Source: Corylus avellana (taxonomy: Eukaryota; Streptophyta; Magnoliopsida; Fagales; Betulaceae). From it: a DNA stretch of 64,000 bases. Position numbers and translations under genes: made by a program. Location of the stretch: positions 20,351,093-20,415,092 of the forward strand of contig NC_081542.1 in assembly GCF_901000735.1 (NCBI RefSeq), in the 5' to 3' direction. Under the pieces are notes generated by a model that worked only from the letters and a program-made list of their open reading frames with translations, was not told where the DNA came from and searched no databases. Position 1 is the stretch's first letter; the number at the start of each line of letters is the position of its first letter. Shown piece after piece: positions 1-11,269 of this stretch.

Positions 1-351
1 CGTGTTGGTGAAGTAATACAGGCCATCCCGCTCAGTGCCCAGACCAATCATCTTCATCGAGCGAAGGTCCTGGATGAAACAAAAATCAGAAGAAAAAATA
101 ATGAGACAGTGCAATGTCCTACTTAGTGTACGCACAGAGATCAGGTTAAAATGAAAAGTAGGAAGACAAAGGACATTATGAAGGATGAGTGAAGGGGAAA
201 AAGCCATAGATCCAATGTGAGTTACAGAAGCATATGAGCCATCAGGTAATTGGACAGTACGACCATGAACAGGATGGGACTGGGTCAAGGCAGTGGGAGA
301 ACATACCATATGATCAGTAGCACCACTATCAAGAATCCATAATAAATCATC
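1..351 (-). pseudogene. Ty1/copia polyprotein fragment (protease start)
   Basis: Reading the minus strand from 351 to 1 gives one open frame of 117 codons. It begins with WILDSGATDHM, the catalytic D-S-G-A signature of copia aspartic proteases, and continues through the usual segment (LPDGSYASVTHIGS, then LGTERDGLYY) towards the GAG-pre-integrase region. The protease would release the gag and pol proteins of the retrotransposon. There is no start or stop because the piece is cut by the window edge on one side and by an assembly gap at 352 on the other. The frame has no stop codons, so the parent copy may be fairly young. It is not the same copy as the copia element at 6552-8001. Confidence 0.9.
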
Positions 352-451
352 NNNNNNNNNNNNNNNNNNNNNNNNNNNNNNNNNNNNNNNNNNNNNNNNN
401 NNNNNNNNNNNNNNNNNNNNNNNNNNNNNNNNNNNNNNNNNNNNNNNNNNN
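352..451. other. Assembly gap (100 N)
   Basis: Exactly 100 N, the usual placeholder for a gap of unknown length. Neighbouring features are cut here. Confidence 1.
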
Positions 452-1193
452 AAGAAAAAGAAAAGGAGAAGAAAAGAAGAAGAAGAGAGAGAAGATAAGA
501 AGATTTTTTGGGTTTGACGTTTGGGTTTTTGATTTTTCAGGTTGATTTTTTGATTTTTGGGTTTGGGTTTTTGAAGATTTTTTGGGTCTGAAAATGGAGA
601 AAAGAAGAGAGATTGGCGTGCTGGACAGATTTTGTTGGGGAATTTTTCAAGGTGATTCCTATTCCAGCAAATGTACTGAAAATGGAGAAAAGAAGAGAGA
701 GAGAGAGTGAGAAAAAGAGAGAATGGCGTGCTGGTGCGCCAGAGAAACGAAGGAAGGGAGAGAGAGAAATAGATGACGGTGAAAAAAAATTTAAAAAAAA
801 AAATATTTTTTTTAATAATTTTTAAACTTTAGTGACGTTTCGAAATTAGCACGTCAACAAATTTATTAATTTATTGACATGTCAATTTCCGACACGTCAA
901 GAATTTCTTGACGTATCAAAACTGACACATCAATAAATTTGTTGATGTGTCAAATTGACAGATCAATAAATTATTGACGTGTCCGAAAATGACACATCAA
1001 AATTTTTTTTTGACGTGCCACTTTTTGACACGTCACAAATTATTGACGTGTCAAACAGTGACATGTCAAAGAATCTCCATTTTTGACACCCTCATTTTTA
1101 ATGCCCGGCACACGTCAATAAAGTTTAGTGACGTGTCAGACTACCTAACACGTCAAAAACACCCTGTAAAAAAAAATTCCATTTTTTGTAGTG
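452..1193. mobile_element. Terminal part of a CACTA (En/Spm-like) transposon
   Basis: The segment ends at 1193 in ...TTTTTTGTAGTG, the reverse complement of a CACTACAAAAAA terminal inverted repeat typical of plant CACTA elements. From about 833 to 1160 the DNA is packed with copies, in both orientations, of an ACACGTCA / TGACGTGTC motif. That matches the subterminal repeat zone where CACTA transposases bind. The inner part (452-830) is AG-rich low-complexity DNA with a local duplication (about 590-620 and 678-735 share GGAGAAAAGAAGAGAGA and GGCGTGCTGG). The other end lies in or beyond the gap. No transposase is visible. Confidence 0.75.
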
Positions 1194-1220
1194 AACTTCC
1201 TACGGATCCCTTTTGTTTTT

Positions 1221-1263
<43 letters not shown>

Positions 1264-1699
1264 AATTTCAAGAAAATATATATGGTGCATTAATCAATTT
1301 AGTTAAAGTGCTACGAGTTGTCCTTGGTGGAACTTCAAGGGAGCCGATCCTAGAGACTTTCTTCACTTTGCTAAATATTGTTGTTAGCATATGTGCAAGC
1401 CCAACATGTGGCCTTGGTACAAAAAAAAAAAAAAGATAAAAAGATAAAATCATCATCTCTCTCTCTCTCTCTCTGTCTTTCTTTCTGGTACACGCTTATG
1501 TTTTATGAATGATCAGTAATGTTGTATTTGTGTCTGCACATGTAGTTACAGTAATTGATGTAATTATGTCTTCTCTCTAGGGTTTCCTCTGGTTTTCGTT
1601 CTGAAATCCTTTGAGAAATTGCTATAGGTGAAGGTCTGTCTCCATCCGTTTTGACGGACGTGGAGTGTGAGAAAACAAAGTTTCTATAAGAACCTATCG
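1194..1699. other. Spacer between CACTA end and LINE ORF1, with (TC)n tracts
   Basis: No gene seen. It holds a pure (TC)n microsatellite at about 1226-1260, an A-run at 1421-1434 and a second (TC)n at about 1455-1474. The part from about 1490 to 1699 is probably the 5' untranslated region of the LINE, but its exact 5' end could not be fixed. Confidence 0.6.
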
Positions 1700-2699
1700 A
1701 TGGCTGACCGGGAAGGAAAAACGAAAGTGGGCGATGACCGCACAGATGGAGAAAAGGTGGAGATCGCCATTACAGATGAGGACGTCTTTGAGGTTCGAAC
1801 AAGAGGAGAAAACAGTCTGGTAGGAAGCATCTGGGCGGAAAAGAAAATCAATAAGGAAGCCTTCAAGACGGTACTGGCTAGTATCTGGAAAGCAGAGGGA
1901 CATTTGGAATTTACAGAGATCCAAGAAAATATATGGATCTTTGAATTCTCAGACAGTACGATCAAGGAAAGAGTGATGGCAGGACGCCCATGGTCATTCG
2001 AGCGGCAAATCTTGGTACTTAACGAATTCAATGGCCTTGTTGCTCCTTCTCGAATGGATTTTACACACTCACCTTTTTGGATTCAAGTTCATGACATGCC
2101 TCTCCTTTGCATGTCTAGAGCAGTGGGAACCAAAATACGTAACACTTTAGGTGTGCTAGAGGATGTTGATGTAAAAAAAGGTTGGTGCAGGATGGAGGAG
2201 GAGCCTCCGGTTGAGGGTCACCATAGACCTTAGCCACCTTCTTGAACGTGGAAGGACATTAATACTGGGAGGAAAGTCAGTATGGGTCTCCTTTAAGTAC
2301 GAACAACTCCCTCTTTTTTGTTTCCATTGTGGCTGAATTCTTCATGGAATAGATGGTTGTCCTAAAAATCCAGGCAGAATGAGGAATTTGGTGGTAGGAG
2401 GAAAACAATGGGGAGTTTCGCTGCGTGCAGAGGAAGCAAGGAAGAATGGCGGAACCAGTTTCCCAAAATCAGACGTGGCTGGCGGTGCACCCACGGCAGC
2501 GACGGGCAAGATGGCAGGGGAACACCCAAACCATCCCCCAACTGAAGACATGGAAAGTAATGGATCCTACGGAAGCCCTAGGAGCGGCAGAACCCAAAAA
2601 AAGGAAAGGAGGGATCCGGCCATTAATACTAGCCATAATGAGAAGCACTCGCACAAAAAAGAAGTTAATGACAAAGATCCCAAGAGGGATTTAAGGTGA
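1700..2699 (+). pseudogene. LINE ORF1 (gag-like, DUF4283 plus zinc knuckle), broken
   Basis: The ATG at 1700 opens a frame whose product resembles the DUF4283 N-terminal domain of plant LINE ORF1 proteins (PWSFERQILVLNEF and FWIQVHDMPL are typical). These proteins bind RNA in the retrotransposition particle. A frameshift in the A-run at about 2174-2180 moves the frame. The shifted frame continues through LGGKSVWVSFKYEQLPLFCF to a CX2CX4HX4C zinc knuckle (2319-2360). That knuckle is interrupted by a TGA at 2334-2336. The same frame then runs on as a basic, low-complexity tail to the stop at 2697-2699. About 500 bp of degenerate sequence follows before ORF2. Confidence 0.85.
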
Positions 2700-3199
2700 A
2701 AGTCTCCCGACAAGATCCCTGATGTTGGGAAGCGACAGAATTGAGCTGGGGAAAAAGGAAAGCAAATTAGTCAACCAAGGGGCAATATAGGGAAAGCAGC
2801 TGTGAGGTTGTCCAGGGGAGTTTATTCTTCTCAGGAGGTGGGCCAGAGTTGGAAACCAGGGGGGACAAAAGGGCTAGCCACGGAGTATGGCAGCAATAAA
2901 TGCCCTGTTGCTAACCAGTGGGCCAAGGATCATGTGGGAGCTGGTGGGCCAAAAAGAAAGAGGGAAAATTTACTAGTCGAGACGGAAAAGAGTATAACAG
3001 CCATGGAGAGCACACTGACAGGCAGCAACTTGCGAGTATGGAAGAGAAAAGCTTGAGAAAGCCCTGGAGAAGGCCAACAACAGAATTCGGAGAGACCAAG
3101 GCTAGAAGGAGGTGGAGCTGAGGTGACAAAAAAGATAGGGAGGCATGACCCAACAATCATGGAATTGGCGGAGGCTGTTTCACAGCCCCGCCAACATCC

Positions 3200-6100
3200 A
3201 TGAAAATCCTCAGCTGGAACTGCCAGGGGCTTGGGAACCCCACGGCAGTTTGTGACCTATGCCTTCTGGCAAAGGAGAAGAAACCCAACATTCTTTTTCT
3301 CATTGAGACTAAAAGAACTCAAGGTGAAATGGAATGGATAAGAATAAAGCTTGGCTTTGAGAATTTATTTGCAGTGGATCCTTTAAGGAGGTGTGGCGGT
3401 TTGGCTCTGTTTTGGCAAGCGAATTGTAATGTGACTATCCAAAACTTTTCCTGGCATCATATAAATTCAGTAATCACAACACAAGAAGGGGTCTAGAACT
3501 TTACAGGGTTCTACGGTAATCCGGAGGTGTCTTGCAGGAATGAAACATGGACGTTATTAAACACCTCCATAAGGTGACGAAAGGCCCGTGGCTTAGTGTT
3601 GGGGATTACAACGAAATTGTGGATATGTCGGAGAAATGGGGTGGAGCAGAGAAGAGAGATGGCCAAATGGAATTATTTCGTGGCAATTTAGAAGAGTGTG
3701 GACTCAGTGATTTAGGATACGTTGAATCAAAATATACTTGGTCTAATGCACGGGAAGATGGCAGATTCCTAAAGGAACGCCTAGATAGGGCGTTAGCAAA
3801 TGATGAATGGTGCTCAATGTTTCAACATGTGGAAGTGCAAGTCCTGGCCGCAAGGTCTTCTGACCATAAGCCACTGTTGATTTTGTTTACACGATCAAAG
3901 AAGGAGGACGCCTGTGTGAAACGGGGCTTTCGGTTTGAAGCAAAATGGAAAACAGGAGATAGTGCGGGGAGCGTGGAAAACAAGAGGTACTTTTGGAAAT
4001 GGGGTTGACACCGTGACCAACAAGCTAAAAAACTGCCGTGGTGCGTTACTTCAATGGAGCAGAAAATTCAGATTTTTAGAACAACTCCTGAAACACAAGA
4101 CGAAGCAACTCCAAAATCTCCAGAACAACGAGGGTCCACATAATCAGAGGCAGATAAAAGAACTTAAAAGAGATATAGCAGTGATTCTTGATCAAGAAGA
4201 CCTCAAGTGGAAACAAAGGGCTAAACAGACTTGGTACACAAAAGGGGATCGTAACACTCCTTACTTTCTTTCTTGGGCGAACCAACGAAAGAAAAGAAAT
4301 CAAATATCCTGTATAAGGGATGAGGAGGGTGAAGAATGGCAGCATCTACACGAAGTAAGGAGAGCTTTTGAGGGTTATTTCCATAAGATATATACCTCAG
4401 GTGGCTCTGAAAGACTAGACGAATGCCTGGAAGGAATGACAGTACGAGTAACTCAGGAAATGAACACACTGCTGTTGACCATATATACACGGACTGAAGT
4501 GGAGAAGGCTCTTATGGGGATGGCTCCTTTAAAGTCCCCAGGACCGGATGGGTATGCTGCCTGTTTTTATCAAAAAGCCTTGCCCACAGTGAAGAACGAA
4601 GTGTGTGATGCAATCTTAGGCTTCTTGAACGAAGGTACTTTCAATGCTGATATTAACCATACTCATATTGTGTTGATTCAAAAAAAAAGACACCTTTATC
4701 TGTCATTGATTATGGACCTATAAGTCTCTATAATGTGATATATAAGATTATTGCAAAAGTCATTGCTAATAGATTGAAAAAGGTACTGCCAGATATCATT
4801 TCCCCCAATCAAAGTGCTTTCGTACCAGGTCGACTCATTACAGACAATATTCTAGTGGCCTTTGAAGCTTTGCATACCATGAATGGAAGAATGAAGGGAA
4901 GCAAGGGTTATATGGCACTGAAGCTTGATATGAGCAAAGCGTATGACAGAGTGGAATGGGGCTTTTTAGAAGAAATCATGCTCAAATTGGGCTTTGATCG
5001 GAGATGGATCCAAAAAGTGATGCTATGTGTCCAAACGGTGACGTATTCGGTGCTGATTAATGGTCAAGCTCATGGTCATATTCGGCCATCTAGGGGACTG
5101 AGACAGGGAGATCCACTCTCCCTATATCTCTTTATTCTTTGTGCAGAGGGACTCAGTCACATGCTTGGTAAGGCGGAAGAGAATAAACACATCTCGAGTT
5201 TACCCATCACAAGTGGAGGCCCAAAAATAAATCATCTCCTATTTGCATATGATAGTCTCCTTTACTGCAGGGCAAATATGGATGAATGGAAAGAGATGCA
5301 AGCACTTTTAGAAATGTATGAGCGAAGTTCGGGGCAATGCCTAAACAAGGACAAGACATCAATATTTTTCAGCCGAAATACTAAGCCGGAGGTTCGGGCT
5401 CATTTAAAGTCAATTGCAGGAGTAGGAGGCACACAGAATTATGAAAATTATCTCGATCTTCTAGCGTTGATTGGTAGATCAAGAATACGGTCTTTCAACA
5501 AAATTCAGGGACGAGTTTGGGATCACCTCAATGGGTGGAAGGAGCGATTTTTGACTCATGCAGGTAAGGAAGTTCTTTTGAAGGCCATTATTCAAGCTAT
5601 TCCTATATACATGATGAGTGTATTTAAACTCCCTAAGACTCTTAATCGGCAGATTAATTCGATGATGGCTCGGTTTTGGTGGGGTCATAAGGAAAATACT
5701 TTGCGAGTAGCGTGGATGGGTTGGGAAAGGATGGGCAAAAGTAAGGCAAGGGGAGGATTGGGCTTCCGAGACCTAGAGAGTTTCAATGAGGCTCTTCTAG
5801 CAAAACAAGGGTGGAGGTTGGTGCATGACCCCACTTCTTTTGTAGCTCAGATTCTTCAAGCCAAGTATTGTAAAAATAAAACTTTTTTGGAGTCAAATTT
5901 GGGGAATATGCCATCCTTTGCATGGAGGAGTATATGGGGGGCGAAGAAATTACTAGAGGCGGGCTTGATATGGAGGGTGGGAAATGGGCACTCAATTAAC
6001 ATTTGGGGAGATCGTTGGCTTCCAACCCCTACCACACATATGATACAGTCTCCTCATAGTGTGCTTCACCATAATGCAAAGGTAAAGGAATTAATTGACG

Positions 6101-6551
6101 ATGATACCCAGTGGTGGAACATTCCTTTGATTGAAAAAGTGTTTATGAAAGACAAGGCCGAGGTTTTTTGTAACATGGTGATCAGCCCAGGCAGCCAACG
6201 TGACAAATTAATTTGGGTGGGGACGAAGAATGGCAAATTTTCAGTCCGAAGTGCGTACCATTTAGCACAAACTATTGGTGATAATAGGAGGGGCTCTACC
6301 TCAGCAGCAAGATGTGGGGGTACTATCTGGAAGAAAATTTGGTCTATTAAAGGACCTCGGGTCATGCAGTTTTTCTTGTGGAAGGCCTGCCAATATACTC
6401 TTCCTACGAAAGGAAATATTTTCCGTCGTCGAATCACGTCTGACCCTTTGTGCCCTTTGTGTGAACAGATGGAGGAAACCGTGGGTCATATTCTTTGGGG
6501 TTGCCCATCCGCCCAAGATGTATGGCTGGAATGCAATAGGAGACTACAGAA
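3200..6551 (+). pseudogene. LINE ORF2 (endonuclease, reverse transcriptase, zf-RVT), broken and truncated
   Basis: The start MKILSWNCQGLGNP at 3200 is the classic beginning of plant LINE ORF2. The endonuclease/exonuclease/phosphatase domain covers about 3200-3930 (SVGDYNEI, DRALAN, RSSDHKPLL). The reverse transcriptase follows at about 4490-5480 (SPGPDGYAACFYQ, SAFVPGRLITDNILVAFE, GLRQGDPLS). A zf-RVT domain lies at about 6230-6530 (PLCPLCEQMEETVGHILWGC). Breaks: a TAG at 3494-3496 and frameshifts near 3547, 3950 and in the A-run at 4679-4690. The catalytic F-A-D-D box reads FAYD at about 5242, so the key Asp is lost. The frame is open to 6551, where the copia LTR begins. Its logical continuation is at 18691 on the minus strand. 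Confidence 0.92.
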
Positions 6552-6944
6552 TGTTGGAAACTAAACAAATAAAAACGCAAGAGAGGTTTTTTCTAAATGG
6601 TAGAAGTTATTAAGTTCTTTTAATTAATAAGGGACTTTAATTTTTCTAAACTCATGTGTTTATTTAATTCTCAACTGAAGTCTTAACTTAGAGATGAGTT
6701 TTTGTTATTTATTACAATAAATAAGGAGAAGTAAAAGCCTTGTAAGTTAATCTTTGAATGCCTCTATTTATAGGCTTCGTAAAATGTATTTTCAATACAA
6801 GTGAAATACGAAAAATATTTCCTCCACTCTTCTCTAGTCTAATTTTGTTATTTGTCTTTAGTAATAAAAGAGATAGAGAGAGTGAAAGAGAGAGAGAGAG
6901 AAATAGAAAAGTAACTAGTTTGTAAACTAGTATTTTATCCTTCA
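6552..6944 (+). repeat. Copia 5' LTR
   Basis: The 393-bp sequence starts TGTTGGAAACTAA and ends ATCCTTCA (TG...CA). It is preceded by CAGAA (6547-6551) and followed by a primer-binding site. It contains a CTATTTATAG TATA-like box near 6765 and a GA-rich tract. By eye it is about 98% identical to the minus-strand LTR at 18692-19082. Confidence 0.93.
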
Positions 6945-6947
6945 AAT

Positions 6948-6960
6948 TGGTATCAGAGCC
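6948..6960 (+). promoter_or_regulatory. Copia primer-binding site
   Basis: TGGTATCAGAGCC, complementary to the 3' end of initiator methionine tRNA, lies three bases after the LTR. It would prime minus-strand DNA synthesis. Confidence 0.9.
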
Positions 6961-6995
6961 CAGTTGTGCCAATTCCCATTTTGTCCTTTCTAGAA

Positions 6996-8001
6996 ATGGG
7001 TTCCAACATAGTCCAACAACAAATCCCTAGATTATCAAAAGATAACTATGGGTCATGGTCTATCCAAATGAGAGCCCTGTTTGGGTTTCAAGATCTGTGG
7101 GAAGACATTACTGACGGATTTATAGAACCCACTGAGGAGGAGGAAGCTGAATACACAGCAGATGAGAAGAAGACTCTTAAGGAGCAAAGGAAGAAGGATA
7201 AAAAGGCCTTGTTTTTACTCTATCAAGCATTGGACGAGTCTACCTTCGAGAAAGTTGCCGAAGCAATGACAAGTAAACAAGCATGGGAGATTCTAGCTTC
7301 CATCTTCAAAGGAGATGAACGGGTGAAACGGGTCCGTCTCCAATCATTATGGGGCGAGTTCGAGGCTCTTCACATGAAGGATGGAGAATCGGTGTCCGAT
7401 TATTTCTCATGATTGCTGGTAATCGTGAATGGTTTGAAAAGAAACAATGAGAAGGTCGATGACATCCGAGTCGTCGAAAAGGTACTTCGATCCCTTTCCT
7501 CTAAATTTGAACATGTAGTTGTAGCTATTGAAGAGTCTAAGGACTTGGAGAAGCTAACAATTGAGGAGTTATTGGGTTCATTACAAGTACATGAGCAAAG
7601 GATGCAGAAGAATGCTAGTTCTAGTGTATTAGAACAAGCACTAGAGTCAAAACTGACTCTAAATGATCAAGGCAAATTCAGCTCCTACCGTGGTCGTGGT
7701 AGAGGCCAGGCGCGTGGTATTTTCCAACAACCACGTCAAAGTCAACAGGAGACTCAAAGTTTCAGAGGTCGAGGACGAGGAGGCTACTGAGGAAGAGGAA
7801 GAGGAAGATCCACATATGGACGTGGAAACTCCAAAAATATCCAATGCTACAACTGCAAGAAGTTTGGACACTATGCCTCGGATTGTTGGCACAAAGATGA
7901 TGAGCAAGCCAATGTTGCAGAAGCAACAAATGAGGTTCGTAGTGATTCTATTTTACTTCTCGCTCATGATGTTTCATATTCACAAGATGAGGTTTGGTAC
8001 C
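6996..8001 (+). pseudogene. Copia gag, broken and truncated by a gap
   Basis: The ATG at 6996 starts a gag of the UBN2/Retrotran_gag type (LSKDNYGSWSIQMRALFG, later KQAWEILASIFKGDERVK). The frame has an in-frame TGA at 7410-7412 and another at 7788-7790. Between and beyond them it stays coherent through an RGRGRG-rich stretch to a CX2CX4HX4C zinc knuckle (CYNCKKFGHYASDC, about 7850-7891). Gag forms the virus-like particle. The piece ends in QDEVWY at the gap, just before the expected protease. The part from about 7390 to 8001 is repeated, about 5% diverged by eye, on the minus strand at about 22130-22745. Confidence 0.9.
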
Positions 8002-8101
8002 NNNNNNNNNNNNNNNNNNNNNNNNNNNNNNNNNNNNNNNNNNNNNNNNNNNNNNNNNNNNNNNNNNNNNNNNNNNNNNNNNNNNNNNNNNNNNNNNNNN
8101 N
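8002..8101. other. Assembly gap (100 N)
   Basis: 100 N between a plus-strand copia gag and a minus-strand gypsy reverse transcriptase. The two sides do not belong to the same element, so this join is suspect. Confidence 1.
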
Positions 8102-10701
8102 AAAGATGCTAACCCATGAAAGCTGCGGACCTCATGTAGTGTAGTGGGGAGAGGCCAATCCCGAACTGCTGCTATCTTTGACTCATCCACCGCTAACCCG
8201 TCCTTGGACACCACATACCCAAGAAAAAGAACGGATTCCGTCATGAAATTGCATTTTGCCGGGGCTGCGTAAAATTTCTCCTTGCGCAAGACACTTAGTA
8301 CCTCCCTTACATGTTGAAGGTGCTCCTCAATGGTAGAGCTATATATGAGGATATCATCGAAGTAGACAACTACAAACTTTCCAATGAATGGGCGGAATGC
8401 CTGATTCATAACTCTCATAAAGGTACTAGGAGCGTTAGATAAGCCAAACGGCATTACTAACCATTCGTAGAGTCCTTCACGTGTCTTGAACGCGGTCTTC
8501 CATTCGTCACCAACCCGTACCCGAATTTGATGGTACCCACTCTTCAAGTCTAACTTCGTAAATATTGTTGCCCCACTTAATTGATCTAATAAGTCATCTA
8601 ATCTAGGAATAGGAAATCTGTACCTTACTGTGATCTTATTGATAGCGCGGCTATCGACACACATTCTCCATGATCCATCTTTCTTAGGTGTAAGCAAAGC
8701 TGGAACTGCACATGGGCTCAAGCTTTCCCGGATATGTCCCTTGGTTAGTAACTCTTCCACTTGACGGCGCAGCTCTTCATGCTCCTTGGGACTCATGCGG
8801 TAGTGTGGTCGGTTGGGGAGATTAGAACCGGGCACCAAGTCAATTTGGTGTTGAATGTCGCGAAGAGGCGGCAGCTCTTCCGGTAATTCTTTTGGGAACA
8901 CATCGGCAAACTCCTCCACTAATCCCTTGATTGCAACCGGGACCTCCTCCTCCGTGGGAGTGCATTCCTTTCCAACTAGGACATATACTTGATTGGAATC
9001 ACGCATCTCCTTAATGAATTCCCTCTTAGCTAAGAGATTTTGGCCCGCCCCTTTAGAAGGTTTAGGTTTGTCTCCCGGGTTAGGCAAAAGAGTGAGTTTT
9101 ACATTATCAACCAAAAAACTATAGGTGTTCTTCCTTCCGTCATGATGAGCATTCCTATCATATTGCCAAGGCCTTCCTAGCAATAAGTGGCATGCATCCA
9201 TGGCCACCACGTCACACCAAGTTTTGTCTTTATATCTTGATCCAATTGAAAAAGTTACAAGGCAACGTTTGGATACTATTACCTCGTTTCCCTTCTTGAG
9301 CCACTCCAAGCGGTATGGTGTAGGATGTTTTTCTGTTTCAAGGGCTAATTTTCGGACCGCTTCTTCCGCCACCACGTTTTCACAACTGCCTCCGTCGATG
9401 ATAAGTTTGCATACTTTTCCCCCTATGGTGCATGTGGAGTGAAAAAGATTGTGGCGCTGCCCATCATCACCTTCCTCCTTACGAGGTGTTAAGCATATTC
9501 GTCGTATCATCAAAAGAGGACCGTCATCTCCGGATACAAATTCTCCATCATCGTTCCCATGGTCCTCAATGGTGGTGTCATACTCCTCATCCTCACCTTG
9601 TTCATCGAAGGTGTCTCCCGACTCAATAAGCAAACCTTTACCGTATTTGTCCCCTTTTCGGCAATCCGCCATTCGATGGCCTGATTCTCCACATCGAAAG
9701 CATTTAGGGCCACTCGTAGTTGCCCCTCGGTTGGATGGACCCGTTGTGGTTGGGATCCGGTTTTGAGTTGGGGTTTGCGTGGGGCTTCGAGCCGTGAATG
9801 GCCCGCTTGATCGGTTTGTGCTTCCCCCGGTTCCACGGCCAAAAATTCCATAGGACCCTCGTGAGGCCGTTTTCTCAAGCAAGAGTGCTCTTTGATGGGC
9901 TTCCGACACATTTTTTGGGTCAAAGAGGTTTAACGAGTCCTGAATTTGGTGACGTAAACCCCCAATGTATCGTGACACTAATTGATCGTCGGTTTCGGCT
10001 AGATCAACACGTGTTAGATACTTGTAAAATTCTTCCGTGTATTAGTCCACGGACTTTGACCCTTGGCTCAAGTTTTGCAGCTTTTGATACATAGTTCGAG
10101 TGTAATTATAGGGTAAAAAGGCTGGCCTCATATGCTTCAACAGTTTCTCCCACTTGTTGATCTTCGTCTTGCCTTGCCGCCCTCGGGATTGCTTCAATTG
10201 CTGCCACCATGCAGCTGCCCTTCCCCGGAATTTGGTTGCGACTAAAGAAACTCGTCGATCGTCAGGCACCCCTTTGAAATCAAGAATTTCTTCAACGGCC
10301 GCTACCCAATCCAAGAATTCTTCGGGTTGGAGACCCCCTTGAAATTCTGGAATATCGAGTTTGAAACCGCTTTCCCATCGATTGGCTTGGGCTTGGACGT
10401 GGGGTTGATGCCCTTGTACTCCGCGCCTTGCAAAAGGATTCCGGGCTTCATTCTCCGTACGTTGTTCGTCTTCCTCCTCCGAGTTGGTCGGTGAGGGTTG
10501 TTGACGGCGCTCGTGGCGCCCCTCCGGATTGGCCGCTCGAGCATTGGAGGCTGCAAGTTGGGCCTTCAAATCAGCGACCGTTTCCACCATGAGTTGCCAC
10601 TGCTCCTCCGTGCGTGTTTCACCTACTACTTCTTTACGTTCATACACGTCCTCTAGATTTGCAAAGCGGTTGCCCCTTCTTCTTGTGTTTGGCGGTGCCA
10701 T
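8102..10701 (-). pseudogene. Ty3/gypsy gag-pol, 5' half (gag, protease, part of RT)
   Basis: The start codon at 10701 (MAPPNTRRRGNRF) opens the polyprotein about 14 bp downstream of the primer-binding site. Gag runs to about 9680 and includes IPEFQGGLQPEEFLDWV and a CX2CX4HX4C zinc knuckle (CFRCGESGHRMADC). The protease follows (IIDGGSCENVV, then LLLGRPWQYDRNAH). Next comes the start of the reverse transcriptase (MCVDSRAINKITVRYRFPIP, FTKLDLKSGYHQIRV, VVYFDDILIYS). There is one in-frame TAA at 10042-10044, where neighbouring codons suggest a former Glu. The frame is cut at the gap in RSFHGL. The overlap with 39972-41505 differs at only about a dozen positions by eye. Confidence 0.93.
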
Positions 10702-10714
10702 GGAAAGAAAACTG

Positions 10715-10728
10715 GAGCTCTGATACCA
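10715..10728 (-). promoter_or_regulatory. Gypsy primer-binding site
   Basis: On the minus strand this reads TGGTATCAGAGCTC, complementary to initiator methionine tRNA, two bases inside the LTR. It fixes 10731-11228 as the 5' LTR. Confidence 0.88.
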
Positions 10729-10730
10729 AC

Positions 10731-11228
10731 TGATGCAGCGTAGGATTGTAGTGAACAAGAAAACAGCAAGTTGAAGGGGTAAATATTTCTAAGATTGTGA
10801 GACTATCACAAGAATCTAAGAAATCTTCTTAAAAACTATAGATTCTATCTATGGTTTAAGGAAAAACACAAAGAAACTCAACTCTGAGTAATTCTTATTA
10901 AACAAACTCAATAATAATCATAAACTAAATTGTTAAAGGCTATAAGCATATATTTATAGCCCAAGACTCCTAGTCCTAAGATAACAATGAAATAGAGTTA
11001 ATTTAGAAGTCTACGAAAGACAACTAAACCAAATAAAAGACTAACAAAGAAACCTAATTCAAATAAAGACTGAAAGATAAGATAGAATAAAAGACTAACA
11101 AAGAAACCTAATTCAAATAAAGACTGAAAGATAAGATAGAATAAAAGACTAACAAAGAAACCTAATAAAAGACTAAAAGATAAAATAAGATAAGATAAGA
11201 TAAGCCATTCTAAACTATATCTGCATCA
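10731..11228 (-). repeat. Gypsy 5' LTR
   Basis: The 498-bp LTR is bounded by TGATGCAG and CTGCATCA, a perfect terminal inversion. It matches the 392-bp LTR at 37780-38171 except for an internal tandem expansion at about 11034-11165. Directly outside is GTCTC (11229-11233), the same five bases that flank the other LTR. Confidence 0.93.
11034..11165. repeat. 54-bp tandem repeat inside the gypsy 5' LTR
   Basis: A unit of about 54 bp beginning TAAAAGACTAACAAAGAAAC occurs about 2.4 times here. The partner LTR at 37780-38171 has only the start of one unit. This accounts for the length difference of about 106 bp between the two LTRs. Confidence 0.85.
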
Positions 11229-11269
11229 GTCTCTCTCTTTCTCTTTGGTGTATATATATATATATATAT

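Larger units (their letters stand above)
1490..6551 (+). mobile_element. L1-type LINE, 5' portion, interrupted by a copia LTR
   Basis: ORF1 and ORF2 lie in the order and spacing of plant L1 LINEs: a gag-like protein, then endonuclease, reverse transcriptase and a zf-RVT domain. The LINE stops at 6551, where a copia LTR starts directly after the bases CAGAA. The missing end of ORF2 (RNase H) is found on the opposite strand at 17939-18691, again directly beside a copia LTR and the same CAGAA. Several frameshifts and stops show that this LINE is dead. Confidence 0.9.

Noticed and set aside
613..1306. ORFs in AG-rich and TC-rich DNA
   Set aside because: Low-complexity translation; one runs straight across the CACTA terminus.
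1298..1311. TTTAGTTAA shared by 1298-1311 and the LINE tail at 17.88 kb as the LINE target duplication
   Set aside because: Only about nine AT-rich bases match and the LINE 5' end cannot be placed there.
6948..6960. tRNA gene at the TGGTATCAGAGC sites
   Set aside because: Only the primer-binding complement is present; no tRNA body.
9200..9766. Plus-strand ORFs inside the gypsy region (and the same at 41070-41645)
   Set aside because: They are shadows opposite the gypsy protease/gag frame; their products resemble nothing and the minus-strand frame has clear domains.
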